A DNA stretch of 64,000 nucleotides. It comes from Alcanivorax sp. Lineage in GTDB: Bacteria > Pseudomonadota > Gammaproteobacteria > Pseudomonadales > Alcanivoracaceae. Shown here piece by piece: positions 8,870 to 15,553 of the stretch. The DNA is taken from NCBI RefSeq assembly GCF_019431375.1, contig NZ_CP080267.1, forward strand, positions 1,984,001 through 2,048,000. Reading direction: 5' to 3'. The first letter of the stretch is position 1, and each line of letters opens with the position of its first letter. The translations under genes were made by a program, and so were the position numbers. Under the pieces are notes generated by a model. The model was not told where the DNA came from, searched no databases, and was given only the letters and a program-made list of their open reading frames with translations.

Positions 8870-10012
8870 TCAACCACTTTCCCTGGTCGCTGTTCGGTCT
8901 CTCCGCTGCTTCAGTGCCTTGAAGCGGGGCCCTCGCACAATGCGCAATTGATTGACGCTCTTTTGTCCGGTTAGCCGAAGGGACTGTTCTTTTTTTGCGA
9001 AGTAACGGATGAGAGCCCTCATATTGGCTTCCTGGATTGCATCGCCCTTACGAAATTCTCCAACCGCCAAATGCCGCACAGGGACCTGTAATCGTTTCGA
9101 CAGCGCCGTTCTAATCTCACCTACATTCACATTAAACCCAGCCCCTTCACCTTTAGTAACCACGTCACACCAATAGCTCTTCAAGTAAGTGCCAAGTAAA
9201 ACATCCATGCGGACCTTACTACCGTCATATATAAAGTATCCATGCCAGTGATAGCCCTTTTTTGCCCCGTATTCAATCTTGAACACCGCCAACACCAGAG
9301 CAGAAAACTGGCGCTTGTTATGCCGCATGTTTCTAATGAAGCGGTCTAGATCGTTTGATATGCACTCTGGGGTTTTATTCCTACGCACAGACTGTTTGTA
9401 GCTGCCATCAACACGCACCAAGCGAGCTTTTCGACAAAGGCTCAACGCCTCATTCACTGCCCCGGTGATGCTGTCTACTCTACGCTGCTCCCTGACCACC
9501 TGCTGTCTACGAAACTGAAGGATCTCAGGTGCTGATAGCCGCCGTTTCAGTTCGTGAAGATACTCGAGATAGTAATCATGTACCGTTTTACCGCCAACGC
9601 GCTCATGCAACCGACGCCCCGTCAAGACGCGAACCGCCGCTTCCCTATTGAGGCCCAGGACAACCTGAACATCCGGGTCCACCTTGTACCCCCAGAAATC
9701 ATCCTCAGTGAGATTGATACAGGATTCGATGGCTGGTGTCTTCTTATTGGGGATTCTGCGGATAAGCCCTTGGCTAGTCTCCTGCCGTCGGCTAATGACC
9801 AGTCGCCGCTGGGGCACGATTTCATCTAAAAGCGTCGTGACGTCCGCAAGCGCACGTGCAGTCTCTGCCTGATCAGTGATGAAGACTTTATTGAGATTAT
9901 CTCTCTGATTGTAAACATCCAGTCCACAGTCCAGCATTTCATGGAACTGCTCCAGCCGTCCCACTTGAGCTTCTACTGACAGCATCATGCCGTGCCCTTG
10001 GTTCATCGTCAT
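8870..10012 (-). CDS. Inovirus Gp2/YagK-YfjJ-like replication protein
   Basis: A 380-residue protein. The region 230-380 matches the pattern of the YagK/YfjJ C-terminal domain (inovirus-type Gp2): a hydrophobic strand, then GYHWHGYFIYDG with His255 and His257 forming an HUH-like metal site, then LKSYWCDVVTKGEG and a basic tail (LRIVRGPRFKALKQRR). This family is linked to rolling-circle type initiation in phages and cryptic prophages. The N-terminal 220 residues are mainly helical and not recognised. The ATG at 10012 follows CTGGAGCA. It is separated from the upstream operon on the same strand by 355 bp containing an 11-bp perfect palindrome. The homologue at 11477-12592 shares the layout but not the second His. 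Confidence 0.75.
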   Translation of the reverse strand: MTMNQGHGMMLSVEAQVGRLEQFHEMLDCGLDVYNQRDNLNKVFITDQAETARALADVTTLLDEIVPQRRLVISRRQETSQGLIRRIPNKKTPAIESCINLTEDDFWGYKVDPDVQVVLGLNREAAVRVLTGRRLHERVGGKTVHDYYLEYLHELKRRLSAPEILQFRRQQVVREQRRVDSITGAVNEALSLCRKARLVRVDGSYKQSVRRNKTPECISNDLDRFIRNMRHNKRQFSALVLAVFKIEYGAKKGYHWHGYFIYDGSKVRMDVLLGTYLKSYWCDVVTKGEGAGFNVNVGEIRTALSKRLQVPVRHLAVGEFRKGDAIQEANMRALIRYFAKKEQSLRLTGQKSVNQLRIVRGPRFKALKQRRDRTATRESG

Positions 10013-10367
10013 TGCTCCAGTATTAACCTTATTCTTTGATGGCTTTTTATGAGCAACGAACCAACCAGAATGGAAATCTGAATATTAATAAAACCAGAGA
10101 ATAAACATGTTCCCCTTTATGATTTACCAGACAACCACTCCCGGATCCCGAAATCACTGACTATCGCCGCTCATATAATGGGCAAAACATGTACGTTATT
10201 AAGCAAGCCCTACTAATACTGACACTGCCACCAGTATTAGTAAGAATTTTATTAACATGAGAAATTTCGCAGCCCTGACTATATACTGACCACCACATCA
10301 CTCTGCCCCCAATGGCTCCTGAGGATTGACCGAGGGCGCTACCCGCTTTTAAGCAAGGAGCCCCCAC
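10013..10367. other. Non-coding gap with palindrome, between ATPase and gp2-like genes
   Basis: AT-rich sequence with no convincing gene; a 68-codon minus frame at 10161-10367 has no recognisable start or motif. It should hold the promoter of the gp2-like gene at 8870-10012. Its main structure is the perfect inverted repeat at 10211-10242. Because the flanking gene encodes an HUH-like protein, it could contain an origin or nick site, but no nick consensus can be assigned. Confidence 0.5.
10211..10242. repeat. Perfect 11-bp inverted repeat
   Basis: TACTAATACTG and CAGTATTAGTA face each other around a 10-base spacer (ACACTGCCAC). No T run follows directly on either strand, so it is not an obvious intrinsic terminator. 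It may be an operator, recombination site or replication hairpin. Confidence 0.8.
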
Positions 10368-11483
10368 CTATTGCAGATGGTAGAAGTTTGCTTTGTATAC
10401 ATTATGGCCCGTCTGATAGAACCCGGACCAACGGCCAGTTCCGCAGTTTAGCGCGCCCTTACAGAGGCCCAACTTCTGCTCCACCTTCCTGGCATCCTTG
10501 GCACTTCTGGTAGGCAGCGCAAAGTGGGTGTCAACGTTGGCGACCACTTCCTCACTCAGTTCATCAAGCGTTTGAGCGGCCAGCAGGAGGCCAACACCGA
10601 ACTTCCGGCTCTCTTTCGCAATGGTCTTTATGATGCAGTCATCCGCTTTCTGGCGTATCACCGATCCAGCCTCATCAAGGACGAGATACACCCGAAATGG
10701 CGATCCGGCATCAAACGGTGATTCTTTCACTGGCCCCATGGCCGCAATTTCAGCATAGATCATATTCACCAAGGTTCGAGCCACCCAGCCCCTCATTGAA
10801 GCGGGGATTCCCTGCATATGAAGACGCGCACCATTCTGTAAAAGATCATCAACCCTCAAGGGCGATTCATGCTCGAAAATAGCGCATGCAGCCAATACAT
10901 CAACACGGTTTATCAAGCCATCAAAAATCTGCCTTTCCCTGCTGCTTTCGGCCTCGTCTTTCTTCTCAAGAAGAAGATCTCTCAGATCAGAAGGCCGAAT
11001 ACTCTTTGCAGTCGCAGCGGGGGAATCGGAAGCGCTTTCCGTAATCCCCAGGCGCCGCCACAACTCCATGATCGCTGATCGCAGAACGTTGATTTGACCA
11101 TCTCCAAGCTTTCGCCTCCCCGTCGCTTCAATGGCTCTGACCGCGCTTTCCAGGCACCCTCTCAGACCAAAGACCTCCAATGCCAAGGGCGTTGGCTCCA
11201 GAAATCTGATCGAACATTCACCGGAAGCTCCATCTCCAAGATGCAGCGTCCTGATCCCTGATATAGCCAAGTCATCATGAAAATCGAAAATCACTACCGG
11301 CACCTTCGAACAAAACAGGTATGATGCGATAAATTTGGCTACGGTCGACTTCCCCATGCCAGATGATCCGGTGATCTCGACATGCCCGTTGGCACATAGT
11401 CCTGGAAAAAATCCCAACCCACGACCGGACAAAGCATCAATGCCGATATTAATAGGCGGAACCTGAATGGGCCGAATCACCAT
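10368..11483 (-). CDS. HerA/VirD4-like DNA-translocating ATPase
   Basis: A 371-residue P-loop ATPase. Walker A is GSSGMGKST (39-47). Walker B is RVYLVLDE with acidic Asp270 and Glu271, and a sensor-like Gln304 sits in LLAAQTLDEL. These features and their spacing fit the HerA/FtsK superfamily, which includes VirD4/TraG coupling proteins and phage translocases. No transmembrane segment is seen, unlike most conjugative coupling proteins and inovirus Zot. The ATG overlaps the end of the upstream gp2-like gene by 7 bases, so the pair is translationally coupled. A role in moving or packaging DNA for the element is inferred from the family and the adjacent HUH-like gene. Confidence 0.75.
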   Translation of the reverse strand: MVIRPIQVPPINIGIDALSGRGLGFFPGLCANGHVEITGSSGMGKSTVAKFIASYLFCSKVPVVIFDFHDDLAISGIRTLHLGDGASGECSIRFLEPTPLALEVFGLRGCLESAVRAIEATGRRKLGDGQINVLRSAIMELWRRLGITESASDSPAATAKSIRPSDLRDLLLEKKDEAESSRERQIFDGLINRVDVLAACAIFEHESPLRVDDLLQNGARLHMQGIPASMRGWVARTLVNMIYAEIAAMGPVKESPFDAGSPFRVYLVLDEAGSVIRQKADDCIIKTIAKESRKFGVGLLLAAQTLDELSEEVVANVDTHFALPTRSAKDARKVEQKLGLCKGALNCGTGRWSGFYQTGHNVYKANFYHLQ

Positions 11484-12592
11484 TTCTCACCCCCACTATC
11501 GACAACGTTTGGCACAATCTTGGCCAAGCGCCGAATTTGTGCCCCTTTAATTATCCTGATCTGCCGGTGCTTTTTCCCGTTACCATTTGCACGTAGTTTC
11601 TGGCTGAATTTAGCGAAGCGCGTAACAGCAGCTTCCAGGAGCTGCTGCCGGGCATGAGCGCCCTGAACATAAACAGGAGAAGCAACATCTGTGAAGTTCA
11701 ACCCTGACCACTTCGATAAGATAGCTGCATATGGCTTGTCGGTTGCGCACAGAAAGCTACCTTCCCCATCCGTCACATTATCCCGCCAGTAGCAGCCAAG
11801 GTTAGCCGCCCGCTCCCCGGCTCCAGGTTTGAGCAACAGCATACCGCTGATATGGAATCCCTTGTGGTCGCTCAACTCCACAGAAAAGATAGCCACCAGA
11901 AAGCAGCGGGATGCAGAGTGATGCCGAATCCCATTTGCAAAATTTTTATAAGCAGCGTCGGTATCGGCTAATGTCTTCCGCATCCTGCACTCCGGCTTCC
12001 ATGACAGATCGATCAAGGCAATTTCGACCTCATCGCACAGGTAATAACACAGCCTGATCGCCTTGATCATGGAGTGCCGCCGCCGCCTGGCATTGCCCAC
12101 TTCGTTATAGCATCGCTTGCGATGAGCCTTGCTGGTGATAATCCTTCGGAAACGGGCAACGCATTCAATTAGGATGTCGGCGACTTCTTTCTTAAGGGCA
12201 TGCCAGCCCTGAAGAGTATCTACCAGTGCAGAAATTCTGGGATCCCGCAGAAGTTCCAACCATGCGTCCATGTCTGGCGGGAGGTCATACCGCTCTGCCA
12301 TCAAGGGATTGATCTTTAAACACTTGATCACAAAATCGTAATCCCGGCCACGTCTGATGCACTTACCCCCATTCGCGGATTGACGCTCTACCGCGATTTT
12401 AATTTCACGCCCGTCATGAATCATCTCTGTCAGCCCATTGATGAGACGGTAAGCGCGCAAAATTTCGCTCGGCCCATCTAGGCAAACAGCGTTCTCCTCC
12501 GGGCTGTCCCACATGTCTACGGAGGTAAGCAGCTTTTCTGCAGAACGAGCTGTCCGTCTCTGAAACGGTGGGGAGGCATGATTAATCAGCAT
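11477..12592 (-). CDS. Second Gp2-like protein with degenerate HUH motif
   Basis: A 371-residue protein with the same C-terminal layout as the product of 8870-10012: a strand, then HKGFHISGMLLL, CYWRDNVTDGEG and IRIIKGAQIRRL. The second histidine of the HxH pair is replaced by Ser249 (His247-Ile-Ser), so metal binding and nicking may be lost or altered. The start at 12592 is chosen because GGAGGTGATC lies just before it. Eleven bases overlap alpA upstream and seven overlap the ATPase gene downstream, marking one operon. Either it has become a structural or regulatory partner, or it uses a different metal ligand. The two proteins look like diverged paralogues. Confidence 0.65.
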   Translation of the reverse strand: MLINHASPPFQRRTARSAEKLLTSVDMWDSPEENAVCLDGPSEILRAYRLINGLTEMIHDGREIKIAVERQSANGGKCIRRGRDYDFVIKCLKINPLMAERYDLPPDMDAWLELLRDPRISALVDTLQGWHALKKEVADILIECVARFRRIITSKAHRKRCYNEVGNARRRRHSMIKAIRLCYYLCDEVEIALIDLSWKPECRMRKTLADTDAAYKNFANGIRHHSASRCFLVAIFSVELSDHKGFHISGMLLLKPGAGERAANLGCYWRDNVTDGEGSFLCATDKPYAAILSKWSGLNFTDVASPVYVQGAHARQQLLEAAVTRFAKFSQKLRANGNGKKHRQIRIIKGAQIRRLAKIVPNVVDSGGEKW

Positions 12593-12854
12593 GATCACCT
12601 CCCATAACACCGGCCAAATAATCTGCCACGTCTTGCGCCCGCCAGCGGGTACAGTTCCCTCCCAGCCTTATCGGCTGTGGAAATTCGGGAATAAAGTGCT
12701 TCCCGTTGCAATCAACCCAAGCCCACAGCGTGCTCACTCCGATCCCCAATTCCTCAGCCAGATCTTTGGCTGACAGCATAGTGAGGCCAGTTAGCGGCTT
12801 TGGTGCTTCACCTGCGCAAACAGATAGCGGCGCAGCAATCAATCGAGTATTCAT
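12582..12854 (-). CDS. AlpA-family transcriptional regulator
   Basis: A 90-residue protein with a winged-helix/MerR-like HTH typical of AlpA-type phage regulators and excisionases: LSAKDLAEELGIGVSTLWAWV, followed by the strand FPQPIRLGGNCTRWRAQDV, which is highly typical of the family. The ATG at 12854 follows AGGAGG with a 4-base gap. It is the first gene of the leftward operon with the gp2-like and ATPase genes. Members of this family switch on integrase or excision genes in cryptic prophages and satellites, so it probably controls this element. No integrase gene is seen next to it. Confidence 0.85.
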   Translation of the reverse strand: MNTRLIAAPLSVCAGEAPKPLTGLTMLSAKDLAEELGIGVSTLWAWVDCNGKHFIPEFPQPIRLGGNCTRWRAQDVADYLAGVMGGDHAD

Positions 12855-13740
12855 TAACCCTCCTAAGTGCTGCGCCAAACGACACCATTCCCAAGGCAAA
12901 GTAATGCCATAAGAATTGTGCCTACGCTCAGCGCAGCCCAGCAAAAATCCTCAGAACGACCACAAGGTCGCAATCCAAATATAATTTTGTGTTTGATTGG
13001 AAGTTCACGCTTCGCGTGAAACCAATACTAGGGAGGGCGACTTATTGCTGATGGATGCCACGTCCATTCAGGCTGCGCTGTTGAAAAGACATTAAATGTC
13101 TGTAGTGTTCTGCCAACACCGCGTTAATCAGGTGCAGGAGGACTTAGCTATCTGTGGCGATGCCAAGCCAAGAAAAAATTACTGCATTCCCAACCACGAC
13201 GTCAAGCCTTAAAGACAACGCACCCAAAAAAATCCTGAATTCAATGTACGATTTATGCAGATTCAATGGTTTTTGGGGGAATTAGTTTTTTGCCGAGCGT
13301 TCGTGGAGGTCTAGCCACAGCAAAATGCCTGCTCGTCTCCCTTCACGAGAAGACCAGCGGACGACTAGATAGAAAGCCGATATCACGTGATTGCTAGCAC
13401 GGTCATAATGTAGTCATCTGATCGGCAAGGTGACACTCCCTGCTCTCCCACACCAAAGAGCCTGCCCCCATCCTCTCAAAGTCATGCCCCTGGGTCGCTT
13501 ATTCTGTGGATAAGCCCCTCGCCTCCCTGATCGAGCAGGTGGCACAAGGTGGCAAGAATGGTATGATCCACACCCTTCGCTGCTCTCCAAATTTGGATAT
13601 ATTCAGCGAAAGAGGATTTAGATGAATGACGACACCTTCATGCGTCAGAAATTTTACAAATCCGCTTGTTGGTACATGTGTTGGTATGAAGCAAAACCGA
13701 ACTGGGATATCTTTATTTATATCAGACAGTTACGCTCCCT
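12855..13740. other. Long non-coding stretch upstream of alpA
   Basis: About 890 bp with no convincing gene. It holds a two-part hairpin (12996-13026), a dyad AGACATT-A-AATGTCT (13087-13101) suited to an operator, and a single DnaA-box match TGTGGATAA (13505-13513). A short plus frame beginning at 13622 runs across the proposed island boundary and is probably not a gene. The stretch likely contains the promoter and control region of the alpA operon and the right end of the island. Confidence 0.5.
12996..13026. repeat. Nested hairpin (ATTGG / TTCACGC arms)
   Basis: The inner stem TTCACGC-TTC-GCGTGAA is perfect. The outer arms ATTGG and CCAAT extend it across a small asymmetric bulge. No T run follows. 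It lies about 140 bp upstream of alpA and might be an operator or an origin-type hairpin. Confidence 0.7.
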
Positions 13741-13742
13741 AT

Positions 13743-13763
13743 TTGAGTCCTCTCCTCGCACCA
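13743..13763 (+). other. Possible att site: tRNA 3'-end-like sequence
   Basis: The stretch GAGTCCTCTCCTCGCACCA resembles a T-arm end, acceptor strand and CCA of a tRNA, closest in style to a leucine tRNA. It is followed after nine bases by an intrinsic terminator. No tRNA body lies upstream. To the left is accessory DNA, to the right core genes. This is the layout of an attachment site left by integration at a tRNA 3' end. The T-loop spacing is not perfect, so the assignment is tentative. Confidence 0.4.
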
Positions 13764-13767
13764 ATTC

Positions 13768-13795
13768 AAAGGGCTCCCAGACGGGGGCCCTTTTT
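13768..13795 (+). terminator. Intrinsic terminator after tRNA-like 3' end
   Basis: An AAAGGGC arm, TCCC with AGAC loop, then GGGG and GCCCTTT form a GC-rich stem followed by TTTTT. It points rightward, as expected if a tRNA gene once ended just upstream. Confidence 0.75.
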
Positions 13796-13846
13796 CGTTT
13801 CAGGCCAGACACCACCAGTCTCCACAGAGCCAGGGTGCAGAAAGCC

Positions 13847-14080
13847 ATGACTATTCTCCGCTCCATGATCGCCGCATTGGTACTGGCCACCGGCCTGTTT
13901 CTGGCCCCGGTTGCCACCTACGCCGACGACGGCAACGCCACCGCCAAGCATCCCGCCATTCAGCAGGCCGACGCCCAGCGGGAGAAAGAAGCCAACCGCA
14001 AACGGTACCTGCTGGTGTTTCCGGCGGCCGTCATCGGCATCACTGTGGCACTGATCATCATCACCCGGCGCCGGAAGTAG
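13847..14080 (+). CDS. Small exported membrane protein, unknown function
   Basis: A 77-residue protein with an N-terminal signal-like segment ending in ATYADD (cleavage likely after Ala), a short charged middle (KHPAIQQADAQREKEANRK) and a C-terminal transmembrane helix (YLLVFPAAVIGITVALIII) ending in TRRRK. It is therefore probably a single-pass protein with its middle part in the periplasm. The ATG at 13847 is preferred over the longer frame from 13622, which crosses a terminator. It is the first core gene after the island and converges with tatC. I do not recognise the family. Confidence 0.6.
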   Translation: MTILRSMIAALVLATGLFLAPVATYADDGNATAKHPAIQQADAQREKEANRKRYLLVFPAAVIGITVALIIITRRRK

Positions 14081-14124
14081 CCGGCAGGCAGGGAGACAGC
14101 TGCCCTGCCAGTGCCTGCCTCCCC

Positions 14125-14859
14125 TCAGGATAACGCCTCACTGTCATCCTCCATCGGCTCCACCCAGCGCGAACACAGTAATCCCACCTCAAACAGCACC
14201 CACATGGGTATTGCCAGCAAGCTCTGGGAAATAATGTCCGGCGGCGTGAGCAACATTCCCGCCACGAAACAGCCCACTACCACGTAGGAACGGCCACCAG
14301 CCAATGCGGCCGGCGTGGTGATGCCCGACGCCACCATTAACACCACCGCCACCGGCAACTCAAAGGCCATGCCGAACGCCATCACGAATGTCATGGTGAA
14401 GCCCAGCCATGCGCCGATATCTGTCATCACCGCGACCCCTTCCGGGGCCACCGAAATGAAGAAGGCAAACAACAACGGCATGACCACGAACCAGGCAAAC
14501 AGGGCCCCGAGATAGAACAACAACACGCTGGCAAGCAATAACGGCCCTGCAAAACGTTTCTCTCGCCGATACAGCCCCGGCGACACAAAGCTCCAGCATT
14601 GATGCAACAGAAACGGCATGGCCAGCAACATGCTCAAATACAACGCCAGCTTGAAGGGGACCAGAAACGGCGCCGTCACGTCCGTGGCGATCATGCTGCC
14701 ACCCTCAGGCAAAGCCTGCATGAGAGGCTGCGCCAGGTGGGTATAAATTTCCCCGGCAAACATGAACAGGGGAATAAAGACCAGCACGATGGCAATCACC
14801 GAACGCAGCAGCCGCTGACGCAATTCCAGCAAATGGCGAGTCAGCGGCATGGCATTCAT
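14125..14859 (-). CDS. tatC: Sec-independent protein translocase TatC
   Basis: A 244-residue inner-membrane protein with six predicted membrane helices. It is the core of the twin-arginine translocon and, with TatB, binds the RR signal. The N-terminal HLLELRQRLLRSV and the later FELPVAVVLMV are family signatures. The ATG overlaps the tatB stop by 4 bases (ATGA). Its likely clients in this window are PhoX and PhoD, both of which carry twin-arginine signals. Confidence 0.97.
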   Translation of the reverse strand: MNAMPLTRHLLELRQRLLRSVIAIVLVFIPLFMFAGEIYTHLAQPLMQALPEGGSMIATDVTAPFLVPFKLALYLSMLLAMPFLLHQCWSFVSPGLYRREKRFAGPLLLASVLLFYLGALFAWFVVMPLLFAFFISVAPEGVAVMTDIGAWLGFTMTFVMAFGMAFELPVAVVLMVASGITTPAALAGGRSYVVVGCFVAGMLLTPPDIISQSLLAIPMWVLFEVGLLCSRWVEPMEDDSEALS

Positions 14860-15143
14860 GACGATTCCACGTCCTTCACCGGTAGCGATTTCTCTGCCAC
14901 CTCCTTTTCAACCGGATTGCCCTGCAACAATGCCAACTCACGCTGGATCTTTTCGCGGCGCTCTTTCATATCCAGGTTGCGCGCCTCATTCTCCAGCTGT
15001 TGCTGCATCTGCTTCATCATTGCTCGCCCTCGCCCCACCCACTGGCCCAGGGTACGCACCAGCCTGGGCAGTTTTTCCGGACCCAGCACCACCAGCGCCA
15101 CCACACAGACCAGTAGTATTTCCATGAAACCGAAGTCGAACAT
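14856..15143 (-). CDS. tatB: Twin-arginine translocase subunit TatB
   Basis: A 95-residue protein with the N-terminal membrane helix MFDFGFMEILLVCVVALVV followed by LGPEKLPRL and an amphipathic basic helix, the TatB pattern (glutamate in the membrane segment, LGPEKLP hinge). TatB and TatC together form the receptor for folded substrates. It sits between tatA (7-bp gap) and tatC (4-bp overlap). Confidence 0.96.
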   Translation of the reverse strand: MFDFGFMEILLVCVVALVVLGPEKLPRLVRTLGQWVGRGRAMMKQMQQQLENEARNLDMKERREKIQRELALLQGNPVEKEVAEKSLPVKDVESS

Positions 15144-15150
15144 GTTCCTG

Positions 15151-15378
15151 TCAGCTCCGAACCGTGTCTTTCTGCTTGTTCATGTCACTGGACACCAATG
15201 TGCTCTGGTCATCCTGCTCCGACTGGAGACTTTTCTCGCCATCCTTTACGGCATCACGGAAGCCTTTGACAGCTCCGCCCAGATCCGAACCAAGACTGCG
15301 GATACGCTTGGTACCGAACAGCATGATGACGATGACCAGAACAATAAGAAGTTGCCAGAGACTGATACCGGAAAGCAT
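15151..15378 (-). CDS. tatA: Twin-arginine translocase subunit TatA
   Basis: A 75-residue pore-forming subunit. The start at 15378 (MLSGISLWQLLIVLVIV) is chosen over upstream codons because the membrane helix then begins at residue 7, as in the family. FGTKRIRSLGSDLGGAVKGF is the conserved hinge and amphipathic helix. First gene of tatABC. The upstream phoX gene is on the same strand but is cut off by a strong terminator at 15511-15535. Confidence 0.96.
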   Translation of the reverse strand: MLSGISLWQLLIVLVIVIMLFGTKRIRSLGSDLGGAVKGFRDAVKDGEKSLQSEQDDQSTLVSSDMNKQKDTVRS

Positions 15379-15510
15379 GGGATTCACCTGTGTTTGCCTG
15401 ATGGGATAATCTGCATTGTCATGGCGCTGCATGACTCCGGGATGACAGCAAGACACTATCCCGACAGCACCTGTTGCCTTTCAAAAAAACCGGCCACAGA
15501 AAAAGAAAAA

Positions 15511-15535
15511 CCGCCCACAAAAAGTGGGCGGTTTT
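15511..15535 (-). terminator. Intrinsic terminator after phoX
   Basis: CCGCCCAC and GTGGGCGG pair around a five-base loop. On the minus strand the stem is followed by TTTTTCTTTTT. It lies just past the phoX stop and separates phoX from tatABC. Confidence 0.85.
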
Positions 15536-15553
15536 GGTATCGCTTCGGCTGAC

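Noticed and set aside
10161..10367. 68-codon minus frame in the gap after the ATPase gene
   Set aside because: Non-ATG start, passes through the palindrome, no motif.
13505..13513. Perfect DnaA-box match TGTGGATAA
   Set aside because: A single 9-mer is expected about once per 130 kb on either strand by chance and no cluster or iterons accompany it, so an origin cannot be claimed.
13622..13846. Short plus frame leading into the small membrane protein gene
   Set aside because: It crosses a tRNA-like end and an intrinsic terminator, and its residues look random; the ATG at 13847 begins a normal signal peptide.
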